The notes: generated by a model not told the origin, from the letters alone. A stretch of DNA of 64,000 nt from Roseburia sp. AF12-17LB (GCF_003479605.1 NZ_QUHR01000002.1:310001-374000); one strand, 5' to 3'. Shown: positions 53,349 to 62,565, counted from the stretch's first letter. A program made the numbers and translations.

Positions 53349-53386
53349 AAAGGGATTTACAGCTTTTTCCCACTATAAATCCCTTT
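53349..53386 (-). terminator. Hairpin terminator after codY
   Basis: Perfect 11-bp arms AAAGGGATTTA and TAAATCCCTTT around a 16-base loop, about 58 bases after the codY stop. The following bases are TTTATATT, a moderate U-run on the minus strand. Separates codY from the flagellar promoter, though leak-through is possible. Confidence 0.65.
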
Positions 53387-53443
53387 ATCCGATGCACCAT
53401 CCGTGTGCTCTTCTTTATATCCTGTTTGTTTATATTTCTATGG

Positions 53444-54217
53444 TTAATCTGCCTTTCGTATTCTGGCAAGTTCATCAAACACCACATCATTTACAACTTT
53501 GATATAAGTTCCCTTCATTCCGGAAGAACGGGATTCGATGACTCCTGCACTTTCGAACTTACGCAATGCATTTACAATAACGGAACGTGTAATTCCTACA
53601 CGATCTGCAATCTTGCTGGCTACAAGAATACCTTCTGTTCCGTTTAACTCATCAAAAATATGAGTAATTGCCTCTAACTCTGAAAAAGAAAGTGTGCTGA
53701 TTGCTGAACGCACAATCTGTACTTTTCTGGTCTCTTCCGCATTTTCCTCATTCACAGAACGCATCATTTCCAGTCCGACAACTGTTGTTCCATATTCACT
53801 GAGAATAATATCATCAATGTCATACTGGTTATCATAACGATATACAAACAATGTTCCTAACCGCTCACCAGCAATATCAATCGGTGTAATAATTGCAGAA
53901 TATTTCTTAATATCTGATTCAAATCCTAATGTTTCCAGATTGACGTTTTCCTTTGTGGAAAGAATTCCAAGCAGTCTTTCATTCAGCATAGAATCAATAA
54001 ACCCGCCTACTTCATCAACAATCAGTTCATGAATCTCATCAATTCCACGGCACTGGCTGCTTCCGAGTACCTTTCCTTTTTTACTGATAACAAGGATATT
54101 GGAATCCAATATCTCTGTCAAAACCTCACAGATATCATTGAACACAACCTTTGACGAATTATTATTGTGCAAAAGCTTATTTATTTTTCTTGTTTTATCC
54201 AACAGCTGAACGCTCAT
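53444..54217 (-). CDS. codY: GTP-sensing global repressor CodY
   Basis: 257 residues. N-terminal GAF domain for branched-chain amino acids (LLDKTRKINKLLHNNNSSKV and following) and C-terminal winged helix-turn-helix (ASKIADRVGITRSVIVNALR, then FESAGVIESRSSGMKG), the strongly conserved CodY DNA-binding helix. Represses many genes when GTP and amino acids are plentiful. ATG at 54217 is chosen for GGAGG eight bases upstream. Adjacent to flgB as in Bacillus; the clpQY and xerC genes found there are absent. Confidence 0.98.
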   Translation of the reverse strand: MSVQLLDKTRKINKLLHNNNSSKVVFNDICEVLTEILDSNILVISKKGKVLGSSQCRGIDEIHELIVDEVGGFIDSMLNERLLGILSTKENVNLETLGFESDIKKYSAIITPIDIAGERLGTLFVYRYDNQYDIDDIILSEYGTTVVGLEMMRSVNEENAEETRKVQIVRSAISTLSFSELEAITHIFDELNGTEGILVASKIADRVGITRSVIVNALRKFESAGVIESRSSGMKGTYIKVVNDVVFDELARIRKAD

Positions 54218-54234
54218 ACTTATATCCTCCACGC

Positions 54235-54288
54235 TATATTCAGAATAACTAGACTGTTTAATATTTTATCATGTTTATTCTGATAATT
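54235..54288 (-). promoter_or_regulatory. Paired CodY-box-like sites over the codY promoter
   Basis: On the minus strand AATTATCAGAATAAA (54288-54274) matches the CodY consensus AATTTTCWGAAAATT at 11 of 15 positions and lies between -35 and -10. A mirrored copy, read on the plus strand as TATATTCAGAATAAC (54235-54249), matches at 10 of 15 and lies just before the ribosome site. Suggests autorepression; not proven. Confidence 0.5.
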
Positions 54289-54291
54289 CAA
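54263..54291 (-). promoter_or_regulatory. codY promoter
   Basis: TTGAAT (54291-54286), 17-base spacer, TGA-TAAAAT (hexamer 54268-54263) on the minus strand: four and five matches, with extended -10. Begins shortly after the topA stop and gives codY its own transcript start. Confidence 0.65.
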
Positions 54292-54308
54292 GAATTTGAA
54301 TTGTACTT

Positions 54309-56399
54309 TTAATTCTTTTCATCCTTTTTTGGTTTTTCCTCTGAAAAGCCACACTGCTCATTGGCACAGGCAAGCTTATTGCCCTTTTCTACCATATAAC
54401 TTCCGCACTTCGGACATTTCTCAGATGACGGCTTTGCCCATGACATGAAATCACATTCCGGATTATTCTCACATCCGTAATATCTTCTGCCTTTCTTGGT
54501 TTTACGTAGTACAATATCTTTGCCGCATTTCGGGCAGGCAACACCAATCTTCTCAAAATACGGTTTGGTATTACGGCACTCCGGGAATCCAGGACACGCC
54601 AAGAATTTACCATGCGGACCGTATTTGATTACCATATTTCTGCCGCACTCTTCACAAATTACATCGGTCACTTCATCCGCTATCTGCACTTTTTCCAGAT
54701 CTTTTTCTGCCTGCTTTACTGCCGCATCCAAATCCGGATAGAAATTGCTTACTACAGTCTTCCAGTTTACGGTTCCTTCTTCCACGCTATCCAGCAGCGA
54801 CTCCATATTAGCGGTAAAATGTTCGTCCACGATACTGGAAAATGCTTCTGTCATAATGGAATTTACTGCTTCACCAAGCTCGGTAACATAAAGGTTTTTA
54901 TTTTCCTTAATCACATATCTTCTGGCAAGAATGGTGGTTATGGTCGGAGAATAGGTACTTGGTCTTCCAATTCCACGTTCCTCCAATGCCTTTACCAAAG
55001 ATGCCTCGGTATAATGAGCAGGCGGCTGTGTAAAATGCTGTTTTTCATCCCATGCATCAAAACTTAATTCTGTATCCTTATCAATGGACTTAAGCATTAC
55101 ATTCTGTGTGCCCTTTTCTTCATCTTCATTGGTGTATACAGACATAAATCCTTCAAATACAAGCTTGGATGCTGCTACGGTAAAACAGTATTTTCCAGCA
55201 CCGATTTTTACGGATGTTGTCTCATATTTTGCATCACTCATACGGCTTGCGGTAAAACGGTTCCATATTAACTGGTACAGGCGGAACTGGTCTCTGGATA
55301 AAGATTCCTTTACCATTACCGGTGTTCTTGTAATATCAGACGGACGGATTGCTTCATGGGCATCCTGAATCTTGTTACTGCTCTTCTTTTCCTGTACATG
55401 GGAAGAAACATAATTCTCGCCATACTGCGCTGCGATAAAGCTGCGTGCCATAGCATCTGCTTCTTCTGAAATACGGACAGAATCTGTTCTCAGGTAAGTA
55501 ATCAGACCAACCGTTCCGATTCCCTTTACATCCACACCTTCGTATAACTGCTGTGCTAAACGCATGGTTTTCTGTGTGGAGAAATTCAATACCTTGGATG
55601 CTTCCTGCTGTAAGGTACTGGTGATAAACGGCTGTGGAGCCTTTTTATTACGTTCCCCTTTTTTCACATCTGTTACGGTAAATTTTTCTTTTTCAAGCTC
55701 TGCCATAATAGCATCTGCCTGTTCTCTTGAGGTGATATTCATTTTTTCTTTTGCTGTTCCGTAAAACTTTGCAGTTAACGGTTTCTTCTCACCTTTTACT
55801 TTCAGGCTTGCATCTAAGGTCCAGTATTCTTCCGGTATAAATGCATTTATTTCACTTTCACGGTCGCAGATCAAACGCAATGCCACAGACTGTACACGTC
55901 CTGCACTTAAGCCTCTTTTTACCTTTGCCCATAATAACGGGCTAATCCGGTAACCCACCATACGGTCTAACATACGGCGCGCCTGCTGGGCATTCACTAA
56001 ATCCATATCGATGTCTCTCGGTTTTTTTAAAGAAGTTTTTACTGCATTCTTGGTAATCTCATTGAAACTGATCCGGTAAACCTTTTTATCAGAATTTGCC
56101 AGATTCAGTGCCTGATATAAATGCCAGGAAATTGCTTCTCCCTCACGGTCAGGGTCTGTTGCAAGATAAATGACATCTGCTTTTTTCACTTCTTTTCTTA
56201 ATTTTGCAAGTACATCACCTTTTCCCCGGATGGTAATATACTTTGGTTCAAATCCGTGTTCTGCATCAAATCCTAAGGTACTCTTCGGTAAATCACGCAC
56301 ATGTCCATTGGATGCATCCACTTCATAATTCTTCCCCAGAAACTTTTTAATTGTTTTAACTTTTGCCGGTGACTCAACAATAACAAGATATTTAGCCAT
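54309..56399 (-). CDS. topA: DNA topoisomerase I (type IA)
   Basis: 696 residues. Toprim motif VIVESPAKVKTIKKFLG and TDPDREGEAISWHL; active-site Tyr302 in VGLITYLRTDSVRISEEADA; and three C-terminal C4 zinc ribbons (CEECGRNMV..., CPKCGKDIV..., CPKCGSYMV...). Relaxes negative supercoils. Follows dprA in the direction of transcription with a 34-base gap, the widespread dprA-topA pair. Confidence 0.98.
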   Translation of the reverse strand: MAKYLVIVESPAKVKTIKKFLGKNYEVDASNGHVRDLPKSTLGFDAEHGFEPKYITIRGKGDVLAKLRKEVKKADVIYLATDPDREGEAISWHLYQALNLANSDKKVYRISFNEITKNAVKTSLKKPRDIDMDLVNAQQARRMLDRMVGYRISPLLWAKVKRGLSAGRVQSVALRLICDRESEINAFIPEEYWTLDASLKVKGEKKPLTAKFYGTAKEKMNITSREQADAIMAELEKEKFTVTDVKKGERNKKAPQPFITSTLQQEASKVLNFSTQKTMRLAQQLYEGVDVKGIGTVGLITYLRTDSVRISEEADAMARSFIAAQYGENYVSSHVQEKKSSNKIQDAHEAIRPSDITRTPVMVKESLSRDQFRLYQLIWNRFTASRMSDAKYETTSVKIGAGKYCFTVAASKLVFEGFMSVYTNEDEEKGTQNVMLKSIDKDTELSFDAWDEKQHFTQPPAHYTEASLVKALEERGIGRPSTYSPTITTILARRYVIKENKNLYVTELGEAVNSIMTEAFSSIVDEHFTANMESLLDSVEEGTVNWKTVVSNFYPDLDAAVKQAEKDLEKVQIADEVTDVICEECGRNMVIKYGPHGKFLACPGFPECRNTKPYFEKIGVACPKCGKDIVLRKTKKGRRYYGCENNPECDFMSWAKPSSEKCPKCGSYMVEKGNKLACANEQCGFSEEKPKKDEKN

Positions 56400-56433
56400 A
56401 ACCCTGCTCCTTTATTTTGTTCTCTCTATGCGG

Positions 56434-57528
56434 TTATTCATGTATTTTTATATAATAATTCTTATATACTTCTTTGATAAAACCTGCATTTTCCAGCGTC
56501 AGCAGTATCTCACACATCCGGTCTACCGGAAGCTTTGTTTCTTCCAAAATCTGCTGGGCACTTTTCGGTTGCAAATCGAGAACACTATACACCACCCCTT
56601 CATCTTTTTCAAGTACCTTTTTTGAAAAAGCATTGGAAACTACTATATTGGCAAGATCAATTTCAAGATCCTTAAACCATTCCTCCGGAGACACTATGAT
56701 GCCAGCCCCCTGCCGTATCAGGCGGTTACAGCCTCCACTTAACACATCTCCAACACGCCCCGGAAGTGCATAAATATCTTTTCCCTGCTCTAAGGCAAAG
56801 TCTGCCGTAATCAATGAACCGCTCCGCTCCTTTGCTTCTATTACAACTACCACATCTGAAAGCCCGCTGATTAACCGGTTCCGTTGCGGGAACAACTTTC
56901 CCAAAGGTTTTGTCTGCGGCATATATTCAGATAGAATTCCGCCTTTTTGTGTCATAGTCTGATAAAGACTCTGATTCTGTCTGGGATAACAGTAATCTGC
57001 CCCGCATCCCATAACAGCATAAGTTTCTCCCTCTGCCGCCATGGCACCACTGTGGGCTGCTCCATCAATTCCTGCAGCCAGTCCACTGATTATAATGCAG
57101 CCTGCTTTTACTGCCAGTTCCGCCAGATGTTTTGCATAGTAACGACCGTATTCACTGCATCTTCTTGCTCCCACAATAGCAATACTTTTCTTATCTTCCG
57201 GTGGCAGACTGCCCTTATAAAAAATTCCATAAGGTGGCTTATTGATATATAAAAGACGTTTCGGATAGTTTTCATCCTCTCTTGTTACAAGATACAGTCC
57301 GCTTCTTTTTAAATTCTCCCATGCTTCTTCTAAGTTCCATGCTTTTTTATAGGTAAGAACAGACTTCACATCTGCTTCGGTAATGCCCGGAATCTGCATG
57401 AATTCCTTTTCTGACATGTCATATAAGACTCCTGCACTTCCGGCAAAACGAAACAGTTTTTCCACTTTTCCGGTTCCAATGTTTTCTGCCATCTGTGCCA
57501 TACACGCCAGCCAGTATTTATATTTCAT
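56434..57528 (-). CDS. dprA: DNA processing protein DprA (Smf)
   Basis: 364 residues. N-terminal SAM-like part, a Rossmann domain with IAIVGARRCSEYG and IISGLAAGIDGAAHSG, and FPQRNRLISGLSDVVVVIEA with SGSLITA, plus a C-terminal winged helix (VYSVLDLQPKSAQQILEETK). Binds incoming single-stranded DNA and loads RecA in natural transformation. Five bases after the yifB stop. Confidence 0.97.
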   Translation of the reverse strand: MKYKYWLACMAQMAENIGTGKVEKLFRFAGSAGVLYDMSEKEFMQIPGITEADVKSVLTYKKAWNLEEAWENLKRSGLYLVTREDENYPKRLLYINKPPYGIFYKGSLPPEDKKSIAIVGARRCSEYGRYYAKHLAELAVKAGCIIISGLAAGIDGAAHSGAMAAEGETYAVMGCGADYCYPRQNQSLYQTMTQKGGILSEYMPQTKPLGKLFPQRNRLISGLSDVVVVIEAKERSGSLITADFALEQGKDIYALPGRVGDVLSGGCNRLIRQGAGIIVSPEEWFKDLEIDLANIVVSNAFSKKVLEKDEGVVYSVLDLQPKSAQQILEETKLPVDRMCEILLTLENAGFIKEVYKNYYIKIHE

Positions 57529-57533
57529 TCCAT

Positions 57534-59072
57534 TTATCCCTCCCAGAATTTCTTATCTACATTCCGATAACAGACCGCCTCACTTAAATGTCTGGTTAGG
57601 ATTTCATCTGAACCGTCCATATCTGCAATGGTTCTCGCCACCCGCAAAATCCTATGATAAGATCTGGCTGTCAATTCCAGCTTCTGATAAATGCTTTCCA
57701 TATACTGTTTTTGTTTTGTCGATAATCTGCAATATTTTGTCAGTAATGCCGCCGGAATTCTACTGTTATAGCGAATGTTAGTTCCGGCAAACCTTTGCTG
57801 CTGCCGCTCCATAGCTGCAACCACCCTTTTTCTGATTTCTGCCGAAGTCTCCTGATGCGGATTTTCTTTAATCAAATCCTGATATTCCACACGCTTTGTC
57901 TCTACACAGATATCAATTCTGTCCAATAAAGGCTGACTGATTTTCTTTAAATACTGTTCCACCATTCCTTTCGTGCAATGACAGCGGTTCAAATCCGGAT
58001 AATATCCACACCGGCAGGGATTCATGGCAGCCACCAGCATAAAATCCGACGGAAATTCATAATTTCCGGCAAGCCTTGCAAGCTTTACACAGTGTTCTTC
58101 CATAGGCTGTCTTAAAATTTCCAAGGTTTCCCGCCGGAACTCCGCCAGCTCATCTAAAAAGAGTACACCATGGTGGGCGAGACTGATTTCTCCCGGTCCC
58201 GGAACCATTCCACCACCTGCCAGTCCCTGTGGTGTTATGGTATGATGTGGATTACGGAAAGGACGTTCTGCCATCCATGCTTCACTTTCCGTCAGAAGTC
58301 CCCTTACACTGTATATTTTTGTTACCTCCAGGGCCTCATCTTCCGTCATCTCCGGTAAAATACCCGGAATTCTCCTTGCAATCATTGTCTTTCCTGCGCC
58401 TGGTGGTCCAATCATCAGGAGATTATGTCTGCCGCTTACCGCAATCTCACAGGCTCTTTTCACAAACTGTTGTCCATTAATTTCTGAAAAATCCGGTACT
58501 TCTTTTCTCTTAACCTTTTTCTCATGCCCGATTTCTTCTTTCTCAGGCTCCCAGAATTTTATTTCATCATTAAAGCCTTTTATCACTTCTTCCAGTGTGT
58601 TTACACCAAACAGACGGATTCCTTTTACCAATGCAGCTTCTTTGGCATTTTCCACCGGCACCATACAGGCGTCCATCCGCTCCTGTGCAGCCTTTGTCAC
58701 GATGGGCAATACTCCATGAATCGGTTTTATTCTTCCATCCAGTCCTACTTCTCCTACAATCAGAAGCTGTTCCAGCCTGTCTTTCGGAATAATCCCCATT
58801 GCAGCAAGCACTGCCACTGCTACCGGCAAATCAAAGGACGAACCGCATTTTCTTACATATGCCGGCGAGAGATTAATCGTAATCCGTTTTGGTGGGAGAC
58901 GGTATCCACAATTTTTAAGGGCTGTCCGCACCCGCTCTCTTGCCTCCCGCACTTCTGCCGATAAAAATCCTACCATTTCAAACACTGGCATACCATCCGT
59001 CACATCTGCTTCCACGCGGATAGGAATGCTCTCAATGCCACGCACGATTGCCGTTGATACAATACTGTACAT
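57534..59072 (-). CDS. yifB: YifB-family Mg-chelatase-like AAA ATPase (ComM)
   Basis: 512 residues. N-terminal Lon-substrate-like part (VRTALKNCGYRLPPKRITIN; LPVAVAVLAAMG), Walker A GPPGAGKTMIARRIPGILPE, then sensor LVAAMNPCRCGYYPDLNRC and the C-terminal helix domain (RSYHRILRVARTIADMDG). ComM/YifB promotes branch migration during transformation. Paired here with dprA, so a competence link is suggested by context. Confidence 0.95.
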   Translation of the reverse strand: MYSIVSTAIVRGIESIPIRVEADVTDGMPVFEMVGFLSAEVREARERVRTALKNCGYRLPPKRITINLSPAYVRKCGSSFDLPVAVAVLAAMGIIPKDRLEQLLIVGEVGLDGRIKPIHGVLPIVTKAAQERMDACMVPVENAKEAALVKGIRLFGVNTLEEVIKGFNDEIKFWEPEKEEIGHEKKVKRKEVPDFSEINGQQFVKRACEIAVSGRHNLLMIGPPGAGKTMIARRIPGILPEMTEDEALEVTKIYSVRGLLTESEAWMAERPFRNPHHTITPQGLAGGGMVPGPGEISLAHHGVLFLDELAEFRRETLEILRQPMEEHCVKLARLAGNYEFPSDFMLVAAMNPCRCGYYPDLNRCHCTKGMVEQYLKKISQPLLDRIDICVETKRVEYQDLIKENPHQETSAEIRKRVVAAMERQQQRFAGTNIRYNSRIPAALLTKYCRLSTKQKQYMESIYQKLELTARSYHRILRVARTIADMDGSDEILTRHLSEAVCYRNVDKKFWEG

Positions 59073-59222
59073 TAAATTTCACCTTTCTGTTTTGCAATTA
59101 TTCTGTTTTTTGTAATTATTTCATTTTCTCTGTTCATTTTGTTTGTCCGGGATTTTTCTGCAGAAGAACTCTGCAATTTACATGAGTAGCCCCAAGATGG
59201 GTTATTCATCATTTATTTCGAT
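59073..59222 (-). other. yifB upstream region with small hairpins, no clear promoter
   Basis: The stretch contains a TGCAGA/TCTGCA inverted repeat (59159-59175, 5-base loop) and an imperfect TAACCC/GGGCTA one near 59187-59204. I see no coding ORF and no good -10/-35 pair, although a promoter is expected here because a terminator precedes it. Confidence 0.4.
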
Positions 59223-59257
59223 AAAAAAGATGGACTCATCATATCATGAAATCCATC
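59223..59257 (-). terminator. Intrinsic terminator after sigK
   Basis: GATGGAT/GTCCATC arms (7 bp with one G-U), plus an inner TCAT/ATGA extension, followed on the minus strand by TTTTTT. About 35 bases after the sigK stop. Confidence 0.8.
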
Positions 59258-59291
59258 CTTTTCAAATACCAATTTAACACATTATAAAAAT

Positions 59292-59927
59292 TTAATAATT
59301 GTAACCTTTTTCAAAATAAGCCTTCAGCTTCTCCAATGCCCTTTTTTCAATTCGTGAAACATAGGATCTCGAGATATTTAAATTTTTTGCAATCTCCTTT
59401 TGTGTCACCGGACAGTCCGTTTTCAAACCATAGCGCAGGTTTATGATAATCTGTTCCCGCCTGTTTAGTACCTGGGGCAGTATTTCATATAATGTCTTCA
59501 CATTTCTGTCATACTCCATCTGCTCCACCACATCCGGTTCGTTATGCTCTACAATATCCAGTAAATGTATCTGGTTTCCCTCTTTATCTGTTCCGATTGG
59601 CTCATAAAGAGACACTTCCCTGGCAATTTTACGCTTACTGCGCAGATACATCAGAAGTTCATTTTCAATGCATCTCGCTGCATAAGTTGCCAGCTTATTT
59701 CCTTTTTCTACCCGGAAGGTATCGATTGCTTTAATCAATCCAATGGTTCCAATCGATATCAGATCTTCCATATCCTCTTCCACATTCTGATATTTTTTTA
59801 CCACATGCGCTACCAGACGCATATTATGTTCTATCAGAATATGTTTTGCTTCAAGGCTGCCTTCCCCAAGCTGTTTTAAATATTGCTTCTCTTCCTGTAT
59901 AGTCAATGGAGATAAAAATGTTTTCAA
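59292..59927 (-). CDS. sigK: Sporulation sigma factor SigK-like, without pro-sequence
   Basis: 211-residue sigma factor closest to SigK: NMRLVAHVVKKYQNVEEDME, LISIGTIGLIKAIDTFRVEK, KLATYAARCIENELLMYLRS, ISRSYVSRIEKRALEKLKAY. TTG is the likely start (AAGGG seven bases upstream). The protein begins only about 11 residues before the conserved core, with no hydrophobic pro-peptide, and codons upstream in frame give none. The reading frame is intact, with no skin element. Would control late mother-cell genes if the organism sporulates. A SigE identity is possible but less fitting. Confidence 0.88.
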   Translation of the reverse strand: MKTFLSPLTIQEEKQYLKQLGEGSLEAKHILIEHNMRLVAHVVKKYQNVEEDMEDLISIGTIGLIKAIDTFRVEKGNKLATYAARCIENELLMYLRSKRKIAREVSLYEPIGTDKEGNQIHLLDIVEHNEPDVVEQMEYDRNVKTLYEILPQVLNRREQIIINLRYGLKTDCPVTQKEIAKNLNISRSYVSRIEKRALEKLKAYFEKGYNY

Positions 59928-60033
59928 TACAGCACCCTTAAAAAGCGATTTATTATATTCTATGCGTCTGCCAGATTCTTCGTGCCTTTCCTCTTTTTTT
60001 ATCTCTATCCTTTTCTTCTGTGTCTTTTTCCTT

Positions 60034-60039
60034 TATAAT
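60034..60039 (+). promoter_or_regulatory. -10 element of rluA-type gene, very close to the ATG
   Basis: Perfect TATAAT at 60034-60039, seven bases before the ATG at 60047, with only a weak TTTTCT at -35 (17-base spacer). Transcription would begin at or about the A of the ATG, giving a leaderless message. No Shine-Dalgarno is visible. Confidence 0.45.
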
Positions 60040-60046
60040 TATCCTT

Positions 60047-61015
60047 ATGAAGCGAATATTAGACTATACCATAACAAATGAATACAAAAACTATACGATA
60101 AGAGAATTTCTTACGGAAAAAGGATACCCGAAAGGGCTCCGGGCACATCTTTTCCGCACCGAAAATGTTCTTTTCCGAAACGGTGATACCGGGCACAGCA
60201 GTGACCGGCTGAAGGTTTCTGATAAATTAAAGATTATTTTAGAAGAATCTATGCCGGAAAACTATCCTGCACCGGAAAACATTCCCCTTTCCATCCTCTA
60301 TGAAGACGAAGATATTCTTGTTATCAATAAACCGGCACACATGCCTGTCCACCCATCCATGACACATTACGAACATACCCTCGCCAATGCTGTCTTTTAT
60401 TATCTGGGCAGCAAAAACGAAGCCGGTCCTTTCCGCTGCATCAACCGGCTGGATAAGGATACTACCGGTATCACAATCCTTGCAAAGAACAGTCTCAGCG
60501 GCGGTATCTTAGGCAGACAGATGAACGAACGGAAAATCCACCGCACCTATCTTGCCATTGTCCGTGGTATTACCCCGGAATCCGGTACCATTACTGCGCC
60601 AATCGGCAGAAAGGAAGGTTCTGTATTAGAGCGTCAGGTAGATTTTGGGCAAGGTGAATACGCCTGCACCCATTACCGCAGACTAGCTGTGAAAGAAATT
60701 TTTTCAAAAAATACTTTTTCAGGGGAGCCTCTTTCACCGGATGCACTCTCCCTTATTGCTTTGCGGCTTGACACCGGCAGAACCCACCAGATCCGTGTCC
60801 ATATGAGCTACCTCGGCTACCCTTTAATCGGAGATTTTCTTTATTATCCGGATTTTTCCATGTTAAAAAGGCAGGCTCTTCATGCCTGCCAGTTAAAATT
60901 CGAACATCCAATCACAAAGGAACAGCTCTGCTTTACGGCTCCACTTCCTGCCGATATGCAAATGCTGTTCCCTGAATTTCATGTTCCAAATCTGGACAAT
61001 CTATTTTCGGATTAA
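60047..61015 (+). CDS. RluA/RluD-family pseudouridine synthase
   Basis: 322 residues. N-terminal S4-like part (TIREFLTEKGYPKGLRAHLF), then the catalytic domain with motif NRLDKDTTGITILAKN, where Asp136 is the nucleophile; LDTGRTHQIRVHMSYLGYPL near the end is typical. Makes pseudouridine in rRNA or tRNA, exact site unknown. It is the only gene on the plus strand. It ends tail-to-tail with trpS so that the two stop codons share TTAA. The start is the ATG at 60047, as the longer reading begins with a GTG and has no ribosome site. Confidence 0.92.
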   Translation: MKRILDYTITNEYKNYTIREFLTEKGYPKGLRAHLFRTENVLFRNGDTGHSSDRLKVSDKLKIILEESMPENYPAPENIPLSILYEDEDILVINKPAHMPVHPSMTHYEHTLANAVFYYLGSKNEAGPFRCINRLDKDTTGITILAKNSLSGGILGRQMNERKIHRTYLAIVRGITPESGTITAPIGRKEGSVLERQVDFGQGEYACTHYRRLAVKEIFSKNTFSGEPLSPDALSLIALRLDTGRTHQIRVHMSYLGYPLIGDFLYYPDFSMLKRQALHACQLKFEHPITKEQLCFTAPLPADMQMLFPEFHVPNLDNLFSD

Positions 61016-62016
61016 CGGATTCTTTCGGTAAGTCCGACTTTCTTCTGCACCTTACGCAAGGTCTTATTAGAATAATAAGCTGCTTTTTCGTCATTCATTT
61101 TAATCATGCTGTCAAGATAGGTCTTGTCTGCCATCAGTTCCCCATAACGTTTTTGCAATGGCTCTAACTCTGCAGCAACTGCTTCTCCTACTGCCAGTTT
61201 GAAATCACCGTAGCCTTTTCCGTCAAATTCTTTTTCGGTTTCTTCTCTTGTCTTACCGGTTACACAACCATAAATATCAATCAGATTACTAATGCCCGGT
61301 TTATCTTCACGATATACAATTTCACTGCCGGAGTCGGTTACTGCACGTTTAAATTTGCGGATAATGGTATCTTTATCATCTAAAAGGCGGATAGTTGCAT
61401 TTGGATTCTCATCGGACTTTGACATTTTTTTCTCCGGCTCCTGCAGACTCATAATCTTTGCACCTGCTTTTCCGATATATGCCTCCGGAATTGTAAATAC
61501 ATCTCCGTAAATAGCATTAAAACGCTGTGCAATGTTTCTGGTAATCTCAAGATGCTGCTTCTGGTCTACTCCAACCGGAACCACATCTGCCTGATACAAT
61601 AAAATATCAGCCGCCATTAATACCGGATAGGTATAAAGACCTGCATTGATATTATCTGCATGCTTTGCAGCCTTGTCCTTAAACTGTGTCATACGGTTTA
61701 ACTCTCCCATATAAGTAAAGCAGCCTAATATCCAGCTTAATTCTGCATGTCCGGATACATGGGACTGATAATAAATACAGTTTTTCTCCGGGTCTAATCC
61801 TGCCGCTACATATAATGCATAAAGAGAACGGGCATTTTTACGGAACTCTGCCGGCACCTGTCTTAAGGTAAGGGAATGTAAATCCATAACACCATAGATA
61901 CATTCATATTCATTTGTAAGATTTACCCAGTTTTTCAATGCTCCCAAATAATTTCCAAGGGTAAGGGTTCCTGTTGCCTGCATTCCACTATATAAAATCT
62001 TCTTTCCGTCTAACAT
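61012..62016 (-). CDS. trpS: Tryptophanyl-tRNA synthetase
   Basis: 334 residues, class I. HIGH-like signature TGTLTLGNYLGALKNWV with SGMQATG at the N-terminus, and KMSKSDENPNATIRLLDDKD as the KMSKS loop. Charges tRNA-Trp. ATG directly follows the stop of the DUF5662 gene (TAAATG), so there is no space for a T-box leader immediately upstream. Good confidence. Confidence 0.97.
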   Translation of the reverse strand: MLDGKKILYSGMQATGTLTLGNYLGALKNWVNLTNEYECIYGVMDLHSLTLRQVPAEFRKNARSLYALYVAAGLDPEKNCIYYQSHVSGHAELSWILGCFTYMGELNRMTQFKDKAAKHADNINAGLYTYPVLMAADILLYQADVVPVGVDQKQHLEITRNIAQRFNAIYGDVFTIPEAYIGKAGAKIMSLQEPEKKMSKSDENPNATIRLLDDKDTIIRKFKRAVTDSGSEIVYREDKPGISNLIDIYGCVTGKTREETEKEFDGKGYGDFKLAVGEAVAAELEPLQKRYGELMADKTYLDSMIKMNDEKAAYYSNKTLRKVQKKVGLTERIR

Positions 62017-62565
62017 TTATTTATCCTTCTTTCTTTTATTTTTCAATACTTCATATCGAATATATGCATAAGTCTCTTCTTCGCCGCATTCTGCCAGCAT
62101 ATGAAGAAGGCACTCTAAAAGTTCTCTTGATTCCTCATGAATAATATGATACTGCTTTCCATGTTCGTAATAAGCCAGAGGACTTTCGTCGGTATATTTT
62201 TCTCTCTGGTAATTCCTGCTTGCTGCCACCCGGTCAATAAACATCTCAACAACATATTTTGTTGGCATCTTCATTCCAGTAATTCCGGTGCATTTATCCG
62301 GTCCGTAATCAATCCAGTATTCCATATGATGCTTGTTTCTGCCCTTATGGTGCAGCCAGGCTGCGGAATACCCCTTATCCTCACGTTCGGCATTGTTGGG
62401 ACTCATATTTCCCTGAAAATACTTACAGCCCACTAAAAATTCCGTTGGTGAATATTTCGACAAATCATGCAATAAGCCCTGGCGGTAAAGTCCAACTTTA
62501 AAACAGCCTTTCATGACTAACATCTTGTGATGATTAATTGTGCAAAAATGTTTCCATGCTTTCAT
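62017..62565 (-). CDS. DUF5662 family protein
   Basis: 182 residues, rich in H, Y and K. Recognisable N-terminal HFCTINHHKMLVMKGCFKVG and LLHDLSKYSPTEF, HHKGRNKHHMEYWIDY; the histidine/aspartate pattern (HD... HH... H) suggests a metal-binding helical fold like HD domains. Function not known. It sits between the GH13 gene (6-base gap) and trpS (no gap), all one transcript. Confidence 0.75.
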   Translation of the reverse strand: MKAWKHFCTINHHKMLVMKGCFKVGLYRQGLLHDLSKYSPTEFLVGCKYFQGNMSPNNAEREDKGYSAAWLHHKGRNKHHMEYWIDYGPDKCTGITGMKMPTKYVVEMFIDRVAASRNYQREKYTDESPLAYYEHGKQYHIIHEESRELLECLLHMLAECGEEETYAYIRYEVLKNKRKKDK

